From the NCBI RefSeq assembly GCF_003151075.1, contig NZ_CP029482.1:2542001-2606000 (forward strand): 64,000 nucleotides of DNA. The letters run 5' to 3'. Under the pieces are notes generated by a model, which saw nothing but the letters and a program-made list of their open reading frames with translations, made no database searches and was not told the origin of the DNA. The position numbers were made by a program, and so were the translations under genes. The DNA comes from Pseudomonas sp. 31-12. GTDB lineage: Bacteria; Pseudomonadota; Gammaproteobacteria; Pseudomonadales; Pseudomonadaceae. Below are positions 23,967-35,374 of the stretch, piece after piece (positions within the stretch are counted from its first letter, which is position 1; each line of letters opens with the position of its first letter).

Positions 23967-24614
23967 ATGGATAAATGGATTGAGTTGGTCAAAGCCAAGA
24001 TGAGTGAACTCAAAGTCACTCAGGAAGTACTCGCCGATCGCCTCGGGATGTCCCAGGGTGGCGTGGGTCATTGGCTGAATAAACGCCGTCAGCCGAGCAT
24101 CGAAGACATGAATCGTGTCTTGCGCGCGCTCGGGATGGATTTTCTGGAAGTGGCGATGGTGATCCGGGAACCCGTGGTGCTGCAGGACGACGAGATGTCC
24201 CTGACGCACAAGTACAACCCGTACTTCCGTTACCCGGTCAGTGACTGGCGCCTGCCTGCCGAGGTGCGTGACGGCGAGCTCTCGGTCTACGGCAAGCCGC
24301 GATTCGAACTGACCGATTACCACGCTCAGGGCGCGGCCTTCTGGCTCGAAGTGGTCGGCGACGCTATGACCGCGCCGAGCGGAATCAGCATTGCCGAGGG
24401 CATGATGATCCTGGTGGACCCGGCCATTGTGCCGGAACCCGGAAAACTGGTGATCGCGCAATGGGCGGACAGCGTCGAAGCGATCTTTCGCAAGCTGATC
24501 GAGGAGGGCGGGCAGCGTTACCTGGTCCCGCTCAATCCGACGTATCCGAAAGCCCTGTTCACCGAAGAGTGTCGAATCCTCGGCGTAGTGGTTCAGGCAA
24601 CGGCTAAATTCTAG
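23967..24614 (+). CDS. LexA-like / phage-repressor-type regulator (XRE HTH + S24 domain) lacking the catalytic serine
   Basis: 215 aa from ATG 23967. Residues ~5-60 are an XRE helix-turn-helix (VTQEVLADRLGMSQGGVGHWLNKRRQPS). Residues ~125-210 are an S24/LexA peptidase fold (FWLEVVGDAMTAPSGISIAEGMMILVDP; PGKLVIAQWADSVEAIFRKLIEEGG; YLVPLNPTYP). The usual nucleophile site G-D-S-M reads G-D-A-M, so Ser is Ala, while the general-base Lys region (FRKL) is kept. RecA-stimulated self-cleavage would not be expected. It could be a constitutive repressor or one controlled by another route. The nearby DUF6124 gene is a possible target. Confidence 0.85.
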   Translation: MDKWIELVKAKMSELKVTQEVLADRLGMSQGGVGHWLNKRRQPSIEDMNRVLRALGMDFLEVAMVIREPVVLQDDEMSLTHKYNPYFRYPVSDWRLPAEVRDGELSVYGKPRFELTDYHAQGAAFWLEVVGDAMTAPSGISIAEGMMILVDPAIVPEPGKLVIAQWADSVEAIFRKLIEEGGQRYLVPLNPTYPKALFTEECRILGVVVQATAKF

Positions 24615-24616
24615 TC

Positions 24617-24648
24617 AGATCGGTCCTCGCAATGCGTAGGACCGATCT
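24617..24648. terminator. Bidirectional terminator between the S24 regulator and liuD
   Basis: An 11-bp perfect stem (AGATCGGTCCT / AGGACCGATCT) with a short loop sits in the 39-bp gap between the convergent genes, with T-rich sequence on the plus strand side. Confidence 0.8.
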
Positions 24649-24653
24649 TCATT

Positions 24654-26608
<1,955 letters not shown>

Positions 26609-26609
<1 letters not shown>

Positions 26610-27424
26610 CAACGCGGCTCCTTGGTGGTGGTCGGGGCTTGCCAGCTCGGCGGACGCTTCTGCAGAAAGGCGCGCAGGCCCTCCTGGCCTTCGGGGCTGA
26701 CGCGGATGCGGGCGATGGCATTCTCGGTGTAACGACGTAGCGCCGGGGTCAGCGCGCCGTTGCCGACTTCGCGCAGCAAGTCCTTGCTGACGCGCATGGC
26801 GGCCGGGCTGTTGAGCAGCAGGTTGTCGATCCACTTTCCCACGTTCTGTTCCAGCTCAGCGACCGGATAGCTCTCCGATAACAGGCCAATCTCCCGTGCC
26901 CGTTGCCCGCCGAAACGCTCGGCGGTCAGCGCATAGCGACGTGCCGCGCGTTCGCCAATGGCTTGCACCACGAATGGGCTGATGACCGCCGGCGCCAGGC
27001 CGATGCGTACTTCCGACAGGCAAAACTGCGCGTCATCGGCGCCAATCGCCATGTCGCAGCAACTGATCAGGCCCAGCGCGCCGCCATAAGCCGCGCCCTG
27101 AACCACGGCCAGGGTCGGGATTTTCAGTTTGGCGAGGTTGTACATCAACTCCGCCAGTTCCCGGGCGTCGTCGAGGTTGGTGTGGTAATCGAGCTCGGCC
27201 GATTGCTGCATCCAGGCCAGGTCGGCACCGGCGCTGAAATGCTTGCCGCGGCCGCGCACCAGCAGAAACCGCAGGCTGGAATCGGTCGACACCTTGTCCA
27301 GCGCGAGGATCAGTTCGCGGATCATCTCGGCGTTGAACGCGTTGTTCTTTTCTTCACGGCTGAGCCACAGGGTCGCGAAACCTCGTGGGTCGGTCAGCAG
27401 TTCGAGGGTGTTGAAGTCGCTCAT
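26609..27424 (-). CDS. liuC: 3-Methylglutaconyl-CoA hydratase (enoyl-CoA hydratase family)
   Basis: 271 aa from ATG 27424 (MSDFNTLELL); a longer frame exists but overlaps liuB. Crotonase fold: LWLSREEKNNAFNAEMIREL, oxyanion-hole segments GKHFSAGADLAWM and VQGAAYGGALGLISCCDM, and SEVRIGLAPAVISPFV. It hydrates 3-methylglutaconyl-CoA to HMG-CoA. It lies 13 bp after liuB and ends within the liuD start. Confidence 0.92.
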
Positions 27425-27437
27425 GATTTTCTCCCGA

Positions 27438-29045
27438 TCACATCCGGAACACGCCAAAGCGGCTCGGTTCGATTGGCGCGTTCAGCGACGCAGACAAGGC
27501 CAGGGCCAACACGTCGCGGGTTTGCGCCGGGTCGATGACACCGTCGTCCCACAGCCGTGCGCTGGAGTAGTAAGGGTGGCCCTGTTCTTCGTATTGATCG
27601 AGGATCGGCTGCTTGATCTCGGCTTCCTGCTCGGCGCTGAAACCCTGGCCACTGCGCTCGGCTTGCTCGCGTTTGACCTGGACCAACACGCCTGCCGCCT
27701 GTTCGGCGCCCATCACGCCGATGCGCGCGTTCGGCCACATCCACAGGAAACGCGGATCGTAAGCCCGCCCGCACATCCCGTAATTACCGGCGCCAAAACT
27801 GCCGCCAATGATCACGGTAAATTTCGGCACCTTGGCGCACGCCACCGCGGTCACCAGTTTCGCGCCGTGCTTGGCGATGCCACCAGCCTCGTATTTCTGG
27901 CCGACCATGAAACCGGTGATGTTTTGCAGGAACAGCAACGGAATGCCGCGCTGGCAGGCCAGTTCGATGAAGTGCGCGCCTTTCTGCGCGGCTTCGGCGA
28001 ACAGGATGCCGTTGTTGGCGAGGATTGCGATCGGGTACCCGTGCAGATGCGCGAAGCCGCACACCAATGTGGTCCCGAACAGCGCCTTGAATTCGTCGAA
28101 CACCGAACCGTCAACCAGCCGCGAGATCACTTCGCGCACATCGAACGGTTGTTTGGCGTCGGCCGAGACCACGCCGTACAACTCGTCGCTGGCGTAGAGC
28201 GGGGCGATCGGCGTGCGCAGTTGCAGTTCGCCCAGTTTGCGCCAGTTGAGATTGGCAACACTGCGTCGCGCAATGGCCAAGGCGTGTTCATCGCTTTCAG
28301 CGTAATGGTCGGCAACACCGGAAATCTTGCAGTGCACATCGGCGCCGCCCAGATCTTCAGCGCTGACCACTTCACCGGTCGCGGCTTTCACCAGCGGCGG
28401 ACCAGCGAGGAAAATGGTGGCCTGCTGGCGCACCATGATCGCTTCGTCAGCCATCGCTGGCACGTAAGCGCCACCGGCGGTGCAGGAGCCCATGACCACC
28501 GCGATTTGCGGAATGCCCATGGCGCTCATGTTGGCCTGGTTAAAGAAGATCCGCCCAAAATGCTCACGGTCCGGAAACACTTCATCCTGACGCGGCAGGT
28601 TGGCGCCGCCGGAGTCCACCAGATAGATGCACGGCAAGCGGTTTTGCTGAGCGATGGTCTGCGCGCGCAGGTGTTTTTTCACGGTCAGCGGGTAATACGA
28701 GCCACCTTTCACGGTGGCGTCGTTGGCGACGATCATGCATTCGACGCCTTCCACACGGCCGATCCCGGCAATCACGCCAGCCGCCGGAACGTCTTCGCCG
28801 TACACCGCGTAGGCCGCCAGTTGGCTGATCTCGAGAAACGGTGAACCCGGGTCGAGCAGACGATTGATCCGCTCACGCGGCAGCAGTTTGCCGCGCGAGG
28901 TATGGCGTTCTTGCGCCTTCGGGCCGCCGCCTTGCTGCACTTGGGCGAGCAGGGTGTGCAGGGCGTCGACCTGTTTGAGCATCGCCGCGCTGTTGGCCGC
29001 GAACTCCGCCGAACGGGGGTTGAGCTGGGTATGCAGGATAGCCAT
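27438..29045 (-). CDS. liuB: Methylcrotonyl-CoA carboxylase, carboxyltransferase beta subunit
   Basis: 535 aa, the usual length. N-terminal carboxyltransferase domain with [26 protein letters not shown] and [23 protein letters not shown]-terminal domain with [39 protein letters not shown] and [12 protein letters not shown]. It partners LiuD and transfers CO2 to 3-methylcrotonyl-CoA. It starts 12 bp after liuA. Confidence 0.95.
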   Translation of the reverse strand: MAILHTQLNPRSAEFAANSAAMLKQVDALHTLLAQVQQGGGPKAQERHTSRGKLLPRERINRLLDPGSPFLEISQLAAYAVYGEDVPAAGVIAGIGRVEGVECMIVANDATVKGGSYYPLTVKKHLRAQTIAQQNRLPCIYLVDSGGANLPRQDEVFPDREHFGRIFFNQANMSAMGIPQIAVVMGSCTAGGAYVPAMADEAIMVRQQATIFLAGPPLVKAATGEVVSAEDLGGADVHCKISGVADHYAESDEHALAIARRSVANLNWRKLGELQLRTPIAPLYASDELYGVVSADAKQPFDVREVISRLVDGSVFDEFKALFGTTLVCGFAHLHGYPIAILANNGILFAEAAQKGAHFIELACQRGIPLLFLQNITGFMVGQKYEAGGIAKHGAKLVTAVACAKVPKFTVIIGGSFGAGNYGMCGRAYDPRFLWMWPNARIGVMGAEQAAGVLVQVKREQAERSGQGFSAEQEAEIKQPILDQYEEQGHPYYSSARLWDDGVIDPAQTRDVLALALSASLNAPIEPSRFGVFRM

Positions 29046-29057
29046 GGACAGCTCCGT

Positions 29058-30221
29058 TTAGCGGGTTTCGTTGAACAGTTCGCGACCGATCAGCATGCGA
29101 CGAATCTCACTGGTGCCTGCGCCGATTTCGTACAGCTTGGCGTCACGCAGCAGACGACCCGCTGGGAATTCATTGATGTAGCCGTTTCCGCCGAGAATCT
29201 GGATCGCGTCGAGGGCCATTTGCGTGGCGCGTTCGGCGCTGTAGAGGATCACGCCGGCGGCGTCCTTGCGGGTGGTTTCGCCACGCTCACAGGCCTGGGC
29301 CACCGCATAAAGGTAGGCGCGGCTGGCGTTGAGTTGGGTGTACATGTCGGCGACTTTGCCCTGGATCAGCTGGAACTCGCCGATGCTTTGGCCGAATTGC
29401 TTGCGGTCGTGGATGTACGGAACGATCAGGTCCATGCAGGCTTGCATGATGCCGGTCGGGCCGCCGGACAGCACGACGCGTTCGTAGTCGAGTCCGCTCA
29501 TCAGCACTTTCACGCCGCCGTTGAGCATGCCGAGGATGTTTTCTTCCGGTACCTCGACGTCATCGAAGAACAGCTCGCAGGTGTTGGAGCCGCGCATGCC
29601 GAGCTTGTCGAATTTGTTGCTGCGGCTGAAGCCTTTCCAGTCACGTTCGACGATGAATGCGGTGATGCCGTGGGGACCTTTTTCCAGGTCGGTCTTGGCG
29701 TAGATCACGTAGGTGTTGGCGTCCGGACCGTTGGTGATCCAGGTTTTGCTGCCGTTGAGAACGTAGTGATCGCCACGTTTATCGGCGCGAAGTTTCATCG
29801 ACACCACGTCGGAACCGGCATTCGGTTCGCTCATGGCCAGGGCGCCGATGTGTTCGCCGCTGATCAGCTTGGGCAAGTACTTGGTTTTCTGTTCGTGATT
29901 GCCGTTGCGGTTGATCTGGTTGACGCAGAGGTTGGAATGCGCGCCGTAGGACAGGGCGACCGACGCCGAGCCGCGGCTGATTTCTTCCATGATCACTACG
30001 TGCGCCAGATAGCCCAGGCCAGCACCGCCGTATTCTTCCGGCACGGTAACGCCGAGCAGGCCCATGTCGCCGAATTTGCGCCACAGGTCGGCCGGGAACA
30101 GATTGTCGATGTCGATCTGAGCGGCGCGCGGGGCGATCTCTTTGGCGACGAAGGACTGAACCTGATCGCGCAACATATCGATGGTTTCACCGAGGGCAAA
30201 GTTCAGGGATGGGTAGCTCAT
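29058..30221 (-). CDS. liuA: Isovaleryl-CoA dehydrogenase
   Basis: 387 aa. Acyl-CoA dehydrogenase with FAD-binding [16 protein letters not shown] and [19 protein letters not shown]. The catalytic base occurs in the isovaleryl-specific position, [12 protein letters not shown] (Glu of DYER), rather than the usual C-terminal one. The C-terminus has [42 protein letters not shown]. It is the first enzyme committed to leucine/isovalerate oxidation. First gene of the operon, facing the divergent acyl-CoA synthetase across two LiuR-type sites. Confidence 0.96.
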   Translation of the reverse strand: MSYPSLNFALGETIDMLRDQVQSFVAKEIAPRAAQIDIDNLFPADLWRKFGDMGLLGVTVPEEYGGAGLGYLAHVVIMEEISRGSASVALSYGAHSNLCVNQINRNGNHEQKTKYLPKLISGEHIGALAMSEPNAGSDVVSMKLRADKRGDHYVLNGSKTWITNGPDANTYVIYAKTDLEKGPHGITAFIVERDWKGFSRSNKFDKLGMRGSNTCELFFDDVEVPEENILGMLNGGVKVLMSGLDYERVVLSGGPTGIMQACMDLIVPYIHDRKQFGQSIGEFQLIQGKVADMYTQLNASRAYLYAVAQACERGETTRKDAAGVILYSAERATQMALDAIQILGGNGYINEFPAGRLLRDAKLYEIGAGTSEIRRMLIGRELFNETR

Positions 30222-30277
30222 GGGTCACCTTTTGGCTTTTTTGTAGGGTGGGGAGGGCAGTGTTTCGGCTCTCACCT

Positions 30278-30291
30278 TTACGTTAACGTAA
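30278..30291. promoter_or_regulatory. LiuR-type operator, proximal to liuA
   Basis: Perfect 14-bp palindrome TTACGTTAACGTAA in the liuA/synthetase divergent region, 57 bp upstream of the liuA start. MerR-family regulators bind such dyads. A near copy lies 43 bp away and a related dyad lies in front of liuR. Confidence 0.7.
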
Positions 30292-30320
30292 GCCTGTGAC
30301 GAATGGCTGTCAATCACCCT

Positions 30321-30335
30321 TTACGTTAACGTCAA
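30321..30335. promoter_or_regulatory. LiuR-type operator, second copy
   Basis: TTACGTTAACGTCAA, one mismatch from the perfect palindrome at 30278. The centres are 43 bp apart, about four helical turns, placing both on one face of the helix. Confidence 0.65.
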
Positions 30336-30424
30336 CTTGAGCGACAGTAGGGCCAGTTCATAGAAGGCGAGCCAACCCTGTGGAGGCCGCCCAACACCCA
30401 CTAATAAAGACAATAGGGGTCGTC

Positions 30425-32122
30425 ATGGATCAACCCAGTGCAAGCCCGCAGCGCAGCTATACCCGTGGTTCCCAGGACAAAGCCTTGCTAGCGATGACCA
30501 TCGGCGAGAAGTTCGATCAGACCGTCACGCAATACCCGGACGGGGAGGCGCTGGTCGTGCGCCATCAGCAGTTGCGCTACACCTGGCAGCAACTGGCCGA
30601 TGCCGTCGACCTGCACGCCAGAGCCCTGTTGGCGCTGGGCTTGCAGGCCGGCGACCGCCTCGGCATCTGGGCACCGAATTGCGCGCAGTGGTGCATCAGC
30701 CAGTTTGCCAGCGCGAAGATCGGCGTGATTCTGGTCAACATTAATCCGGCGTATCGCAGCTCCGAACTCGAATACGTATTGAAGCAATCCGGCTGCCAAT
30801 GGCTGGTCTGCGCCGGTGCCTTCAAGACCTCCGACTATCACGGCATGCTGCAAGGCCTGGTGCCTGAATTGGCGGAGGAATCCATCGGAAAGCTGCACAG
30901 CGAACGCCTGCCGGAATTGCGCGGCGTCATCAGCCTGGATGCGCAACCACCGTCGGGTTTCCTGCCGTGGTCGCAATTGGGCGATCTCGCTGCCAGCGTG
31001 TCCGCTGAACAATTGCGCGAACGCCAGGACAGCTTGAACTTCGACCAAGCGGTGAACATCCAGTACACCTCCGGCACCACCGGTTTCCCGAAAGGCGCGA
31101 CCCTCAGTCACTACAATATTCTCAACAACGGTTACATGGTCGGCGAAAGCCTCGGGCTGACCGCCGATGATCGCTTGGTGATCCCGGTACCGTTGTATCA
31201 CTGCTTCGGCATGGTCATGGGCAATCTCGGCTGCATCACCCACGGCAGCACCATGATTTACCCCAACGATGCGTTCGATCCGCTCTTGACCCTGACCACG
31301 GTAGCCGAAGAAAAAGCCACCGCGCTCTACGGCGTGCCGACCATGTTCATCGCGATGCTCGATCAACCCAAGCGCGCCGAGTTCGATCTGTCGAGCCTGC
31401 GCACCGGGATCATGGCCGGGGCGACGTGTCCGATCGAGGTCATGCGCCGGGTCATCAATGAAATGCACATGAGCGAAGTGCAGATTGCCTACGGCATGAC
31501 GGAAACCAGCCCCGTGTCTTTGCAGACCGGTCCTTCAGACGAGCTGGAATTGCGCGTCACCACCGTCGGCCGCACCCAGCCGCAACTGGAAAGCAAGATC
31601 ATCGACGAAGCGGGCAACCTGGTGCCGCGCGGCACCATTGGCGAACTCTGCACCCGCGGTTACAGCGTGATGCTCGGCTACTGGAACAACCCGCAAGGCA
31701 CCGCCGAAGCCATCGATCAAGCGGGCTGGATGCACACCGGCGACCTGGCGAGCATGAACGACGAGGGTTACGTATGCATTGCCGGGCGTAACAAGGACAT
31801 GATCATCCGCGGCGGTGAGAACATTTACCCGCGTGAACTGGAAGAGTTCTTCTTCACCCACCCGGCGGTGGCGGACGTGCAGGTGATCGGGATTCCGTGT
31901 TCGCGCTATGGCGAAGAGATTGTTGCCTGGATCAAGTTCCACCCGGGCCACAGTGCGACCGAGCAAGAGCTGCAAGCCTGGTGCAAGGAACGCATCGCGC
32001 ACTTCAAGACGCCGCGTTACTTCAAGTTTGTGGAAGAGTTTCCGATGACCGTGACCGGCAAGATCCAGAAATTCCGGATGCGCGAGATCAGTATCGAGGA
32101 ACTGCGCGAAAAGCAGGTCTGA
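30425..32122 (+). CDS. Acyl-CoA synthetase (AMP-binding), liu-associated
   Basis: 565 aa from ATG 30425, preceded by AGGGG. ANL-superfamily motifs: AMP/P-loop [12 protein letters not shown] (about 200), [10 protein letters not shown], and [40 protein letters not shown]-terminal catalytic Lys in [11 protein letters not shown]. It probably activates isovalerate, medium-chain or branched acids to CoA thioesters feeding LiuA. It is divergent from liuA and shares the LiuR-site region, so co-regulation is likely. Substrate specificity is inference from context. Confidence 0.9.
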   Translation: MDQPSASPQRSYTRGSQDKALLAMTIGEKFDQTVTQYPDGEALVVRHQQLRYTWQQLADAVDLHARALLALGLQAGDRLGIWAPNCAQWCISQFASAKIGVILVNINPAYRSSELEYVLKQSGCQWLVCAGAFKTSDYHGMLQGLVPELAEESIGKLHSERLPELRGVISLDAQPPSGFLPWSQLGDLAASVSAEQLRERQDSLNFDQAVNIQYTSGTTGFPKGATLSHYNILNNGYMVGESLGLTADDRLVIPVPLYHCFGMVMGNLGCITHGSTMIYPNDAFDPLLTLTTVAEEKATALYGVPTMFIAMLDQPKRAEFDLSSLRTGIMAGATCPIEVMRRVINEMHMSEVQIAYGMTETSPVSLQTGPSDELELRVTTVGRTQPQLESKIIDEAGNLVPRGTIGELCTRGYSVMLGYWNNPQGTAEAIDQAGWMHTGDLASMNDEGYVCIAGRNKDMIIRGGENIYPRELEEFFFTHPAVADVQVIGIPCSRYGEEIVAWIKFHPGHSATEQELQAWCKERIAHFKTPRYFKFVEEFPMTVTGKIQKFRMREISIEELREKQV

Positions 32123-32134
32123 CAACTTCTCCCT

Positions 32135-32205
32135 TGTGGGAGCCGGCCTGTTGGCGATAGCGGAGTGTGCGAACCACCGCGATCGCCAGCAGGCTGGCTC
32201 CCACA
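32135..32205. repeat. REP doublet, GTGGGAGCCGGCCTG variant
   Basis: Arms TGTGGGAGCCGGCCTGTTGG and imperfect inverse (CCAGCAGGCTGGCTCCCACA) directly downstream of the synthetase. Confidence 0.85.
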
Positions 32206-32239
32206 GGGGCGGTGGTGAAAATCTGAATCGCAGAAAGCA

Positions 32240-32616
32240 CAAAGGGGAGCCGAAGCTCCCCTTTAATTTTCGTTGCGCGTGCTCTTTTTTTATTATTGAG
32301 GGGCGGCCTGTTGTTGTTTTTAGTGACCGTGGCCCTTTACCGCTGTTTTTGTCGATCCCCATCCGGGATCAAGAGCAAACGTATTTTTTTGAGCGCTGAT
32401 CTACTTTTTCGCTGAGCGATCCAACCAGTTCGGGAGCTACCTGAAGGTAGTTTTATTGTTCTCTGTCCGGTTGCGGGTTACTCCGAAAAGCACCCTGAAA
32501 AGCACATCCTCTCCAAAAAAATCTGTTAGCTGCGTCTCTGCCGTGTTGTTTTTGTTATGTCAGAGTCGTTACGTCTTATTTTTATTAGGTTTGCCGCTTT
32601 TTTTGTTCTTGTTATG
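32240..32616 (-). ncRNA. crcY: CrcZ/CrcX/CrcY-family Hfq-sequestering small RNA
   Basis: About 375 nt on the minus strand, in a 650-bp AT-rich gap with no convincing protein gene. A near-perfect -24/-12 sigma-54 promoter (TGGCACGGCTTCTGCT, 32642-32627) sets a start near 32616. The RNA holds at least six A-rich AAnAAnAA-type motifs on the minus strand, for example AACAAGAACAAAAAAAG near the 5' end, AACAAAAACAACA, GAACAATAAAAC, AAAAACAACAACA and CAATAATAAAAAAAG near the 3' end. It ends at a strong hairpin (AAAGGGGAGC/GCTCCCCTTT). These are the hallmarks of the CbrB/RpoN-activated RNAs that titrate Hfq away from catabolic mRNAs. Its place beside the HMG-CoA lyase gene recalls the location I remember for P. 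putida crcY. The letter (X or Y) is not certain. Confidence 0.88.
32241..32264. terminator. Strong terminator shared by the CrcY-like RNA and the synthetase gene
   Basis: Perfect 10-bp stem AAAGGGGAGC / GCTCCCCTTT with tetraloop CGAA on the plus strand and TTCG on the minus strand. Its own A and T ends supply U-tracts in both directions. Confidence 0.85.
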
Positions 32617-32626
32617 CAGTAGAGAT

Positions 32627-32642
32627 AGCAGAAGCCGTGCCA
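32627..32642 (-). promoter_or_regulatory. Sigma-54 (-24/-12) promoter of the CrcY-like RNA
   Basis: Minus strand TGGCACG-N4-CTGCT against consensus TGGCACG-N4-TTGCW: the full -24 block is kept, with one mismatch in the -12 block. The AT-rich stretch upstream (32643-32710) could hold CbrB sites, which I did not resolve. Confidence 0.85.
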
Positions 32643-32774
32643 ACTTTTAAAAATCGTTATAAATCAAATAGTTAAGATTTTGTCGGATTTTTCCTTCGGG
32701 CGAATCCAGACAATTTGTTTCCGTGTTACTCGCTTACGCCCCACGTTTCAGGCGCAGCGGTAACACCTCACGCC

Positions 32775-33674
32775 TCACTGTGCGCTACGAGCCTTGGCCA
32801 CGCGCGAGCCGGTTGGTCGCCCCAGCACTGCGCAAATCTGCTGACCGGCCAGAATCAACGCGTCCAGGTCAATGCCGGTCTTAATTCCCAGGCCGTTGAG
32901 CAGGTAAACCACGTCTTCGGTGGCGACGTTGCCGCTGGCGCCCTTGGCGTACGGGCAGCCGCCGAGGCCGGCGATGGAGCTGTCGAACACCGAGATGCCT
33001 TCCAGCAGGCTCGCATAGATGTTGGCCATGGCCTGGCCATAGGTGTCGTGGAAGTGCCCGGCGAGTTTTTCACGCGGTACATCGGCCGAGACCACGTCGA
33101 ACATTTTGCGGGTCGCGCCGGCGGTACCGGTGCCGATGGTGTCGCCGAGGGAGACTTCGTAGCAGCCCATGGCGTAAAGCTCGCGGGCGACCCGGGCGAC
33201 TTGTTCCGGCGCGACGTTACCCTCGTAGGGGCAGCCCAACACGCACGACACGTAACCGCGCACGCTGACGCCGTTTTGTTTGGCCGCTTCCATGATCGGC
33301 ACGAAGCGCTCCAGGCTTTCGCTGATCGAGCAATTGATGTTGCGTTGGGAAAACGCTTCGGACGCCGCCGCGAACACCGCGACTTCCTTGACCCCGGCCG
33401 TGATCGCATCCTCAAACCCGCGCAGGTTGGGGGCGAGGGCGCCATAGGTCACGCCCGGTTTGCGCTGGATCTGCGCGAACACTTCGGCGGAACCGGCCAT
33501 TTGCGGCACCCACTTGGGCGAAACGAAACTGCCGACTTCTATATAGCCAAGGCCCGCTGCGGTCAGCGCGTCGACCAGTTGCACCTTGTCGGCAACGCTG
33601 ATGGGTTGGGCTTCGTTTTGCAGACCGTCGCGGGGACCGACTTCGACCAGGCGTACGTGGGTGGGGAGAGGCAT
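32775..33674 (-). CDS. liuE: Hydroxymethylglutaryl-CoA lyase
   Basis: 299 aa. Opens VRLVEVGPRDGLQNE (metal Asp and catalytic Arg in the GPRDGLQ motif). It includes GYIEVGSFVSPKWVPQM, SVRGYVSCVLGCPYEG, EVSLGDTIGTGT, HFHDTYGQAMANI (metal histidines) and the active-site loop GLGGCPYAKGASGNVATED with its catalytic cysteine. It cleaves HMG-CoA to acetoacetate and acetyl-CoA, the last step of the leucine route. It is separated from liuABCD by the synthetase and the CrcY-like RNA, and lies 3' of liuR in the same direction. Confidence 0.95.
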   Translation of the reverse strand: MPLPTHVRLVEVGPRDGLQNEAQPISVADKVQLVDALTAAGLGYIEVGSFVSPKWVPQMAGSAEVFAQIQRKPGVTYGALAPNLRGFEDAITAGVKEVAVFAAASEAFSQRNINCSISESLERFVPIMEAAKQNGVSVRGYVSCVLGCPYEGNVAPEQVARVARELYAMGCYEVSLGDTIGTGTAGATRKMFDVVSADVPREKLAGHFHDTYGQAMANIYASLLEGISVFDSSIAGLGGCPYAKGASGNVATEDVVYLLNGLGIKTGIDLDALILAGQQICAVLGRPTGSRVAKARSAQ

Positions 33675-33712
33675 GGGGATTCACCTGTGATAGTGGGTGA
33701 ACGACGATCTAC

Positions 33713-33802
33713 TGTGGGAGCGGGCTTGCTCGCGAAAGCGTCAGGTCTGTCGAAATCAGTGTTGAATGACACACCGCTTTCGCGAGCAAGCCCGCTCCCA
33801 CA
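33713..33802. repeat. REP doublet between liuR and liuE
   Basis: Arms TGTGGGAGCGGGCTTGCTCG and inverse. It separates the regulator from the lyase gene, so co-transcription may be reduced. Confidence 0.9.
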
Positions 33803-33818
33803 CTGGATCTTCGTACGA

Positions 33819-34220
33819 TTATTGGACGGCCTGCTGGCTCTTGATCGTCTGCTCCAGCGCCTGGGTGCAGCGTTCCTGCGCCGTGTCCAGTTCCAGCTTC
33901 ATCTGCTCGATGTCGAGCATCTGCTGCTCCAGCTGTTCGCGGCGCTCGGCGATCTTGCTCAGCATGGTTTGCAGTTGTTTCTGGTTGCCGCCGGTCGGGT
34001 CGTAGAGTTCGATCAGCTCGCGGCATTCGGCCAGGGAAAAGCCAATGCGCTTGCCCCGCAGGATCAGCTTCAGGCTGACCTTGTCACGGGGCGTGTACAC
34101 GCGTTCCTGGCCACGCCGCTCAGGGCTGAGCAGGCCTTGCTCTTCATAAAAGCGAATGGCCCGCGTGGTGATGTCGAGCTCGCGGGCGAGGTCGGAAATG
34201 CTATAGGTCTGGCTGCTCAT
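33819..34220 (-). CDS. liuR: MerR-family regulator LiuR
   Basis: 133 aa. MerR winged helix at the N-terminus (YSISDLARELDITTRAIRFYEEQGLLSPERRGQERVY, about 6-42), a coiled linker and a C-terminal helix EQLEQQMLDIEQMKLELDTAQE. It lacks the metal-binding cysteines of MerR/CueR, as expected for a regulator of branched-chain catabolism that senses an acyl-CoA intermediate. A palindrome lies 43 bp upstream of its start. Confidence 0.88.
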   Translation of the reverse strand: MSSQTYSISDLARELDITTRAIRFYEEQGLLSPERRGQERVYTPRDKVSLKLILRGKRIGFSLAECRELIELYDPTGGNQKQLQTMLSKIAERREQLEQQMLDIEQMKLELDTAQERCTQALEQTIKSQQAVQ

Positions 34221-34262
34221 GGAAGCGCTCGAAGAAGGTCATGGCGCTAAGCTAATGGCAGG

Positions 34263-34278
34263 TTGACGTTTACGTCAA
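34263..34278. promoter_or_regulatory. LiuR-type operator upstream of liuR
   Basis: TTGACGTTTACGTCAA: 7-bp inverted arms TTGACGT/ACGTCAA around a 2-bp centre, upstream of the liuR ATG on the minus strand. It shares the ACGTnnACGT core with the two sites in front of liuA, suggesting autoregulation. Confidence 0.65.
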
Positions 34279-34310
34279 GGGGCAGGGATCTTCATTGATA
34301 TCACTGGCCT

Positions 34311-34376
34311 CTTCGCGGGCAAGCCCGCTCCCACAGAGATCGCGTTATACCTGTGGGAGCGGGCTTGCCCGCGAAG
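34311..34376. repeat. REP doublet (tight)
   Basis: Arms CTTCGCGGGCAAGCCCGCTC and inverse, with a loop of only about 20 bp. It lies between the liuR promoter and the end of the LysR gene. Confidence 0.9.
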
Positions 34377-34398
34377 AACGATAACGCGGTCCAAAGCC

Positions 34399-35328
34399 CT
34401 AAACCTTATCGAGCTTCTTCTCATGCGCCGTCACTTGCTGGCACAACTCAATCATTTGTTCGCGCATCCAGCGGTTGGCCGGGTCCTGGTCGGTGCTTTC
34501 GTGCCAATAGAGGTGCGTTTCCACCGGCGGCACGTCGTTGACCGGCAAGTTCACCGAGTACAAGTCATGACGACGGGCAAAGCGCTCCGGCACGGTCATG
34601 ACCATGTCGGTCTGCTGCAACACCTGGGACGCCATCAGGTAATGCTGCGAGCGCAGGGCGATCTTGCGCTGGATGCCCATTTTCCCCAGGGCCAGGTCGA
34701 CATGCCCCAGGCCGCTGCGGCGGCTGGAAATATGAATGTGCGTCAGCGACAGATAATCATCGAGGGTGAATTTCTCCTTGCCCGCCAGCGGATGACCCTT
34801 GCGCATCGCACACACGTAGCGGTCTTCCATCAACTTGACGTGACGCACCTGAGGGTCGGTGTTGAGCGGCGCATCCACTGCGAAGTCGAGACGCCCGGCG
34901 GCCAGTTCCTTGGTGGTCTCACGGCGCTTGGACAGAAAACTTTCGATGATCACCGTCGGCGCCAGGCGGCGCAGGCGCTGGAACAGCGGCGGCAGAATGA
35001 CCGCTTCGGTCAGGTCGGTCATGCTGATGCGATACGTCTTGACCGCCTGCAACGGGTTGAAGATCCGGCTTTCCTGCACCGACACGCGCAACAGGGAGAG
35101 GGCGTTACGCACCGGCCCGATGATGTTCTGCGCCATCGGCGTCGGCACCATGCCCTGCGCAGTACGCACGAACAACGGGTCGTTGAAGGTCTCGCGCAGG
35201 CGGGCCAGAGCGTTTGAAACGGCTGGCTGGGTAATGCCGACAATCTGCCCGGCGCGGGTCAGGTTGGCTTCGGTGTAGATCGCGTCGAAGACGATGAAAA
35301 GGTTGAGGTCGACCTTGCTCAGATTCAT
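34399..35328 (-). CDS. LysR-family transcriptional regulator
   Basis: 309 aa. N-terminal helix-turn-helix (LNLFIVFDAIYTEANLTRAGQIVGITQPAVSNALARLRETFNDPLF) and a substrate-binding-protein-like effector domain from ~95. It is divergent from the acyl-CoA dehydrogenase at 35505 across 176 bp, the usual LysR/target arrangement. The effector is probably an acyl-CoA or fatty acid, by inference. Confidence 0.92.
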   Translation of the reverse strand: MNLSKVDLNLFIVFDAIYTEANLTRAGQIVGITQPAVSNALARLRETFNDPLFVRTAQGMVPTPMAQNIIGPVRNALSLLRVSVQESRIFNPLQAVKTYRISMTDLTEAVILPPLFQRLRRLAPTVIIESFLSKRRETTKELAAGRLDFAVDAPLNTDPQVRHVKLMEDRYVCAMRKGHPLAGKEKFTLDDYLSLTHIHISSRRSGLGHVDLALGKMGIQRKIALRSQHYLMASQVLQQTDMVMTVPERFARRHDLYSVNLPVNDVPPVETHLYWHESTDQDPANRWMREQMIELCQQVTAHEKKLDKV

Positions 35329-35374
35329 TACGCGGCTCTCTTGTTGTAGGGGCGTTTTTGGCCTTGATGATCAG

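Noticed and set aside
23838..24461. Upstream extension of the DUF6124 frame to 321 codons
   Set aside because: The extra ~208 codons are antisense to the S24 regulator and carry no DUF6124 features. The start at 23837 gives the normal small protein.
32456..32650. 64-codon plus-strand frame in the AT-rich gap
   Set aside because: No ribosome site and low-complexity composition. The region is better explained as the minus-strand CrcY-like RNA and its promoter.
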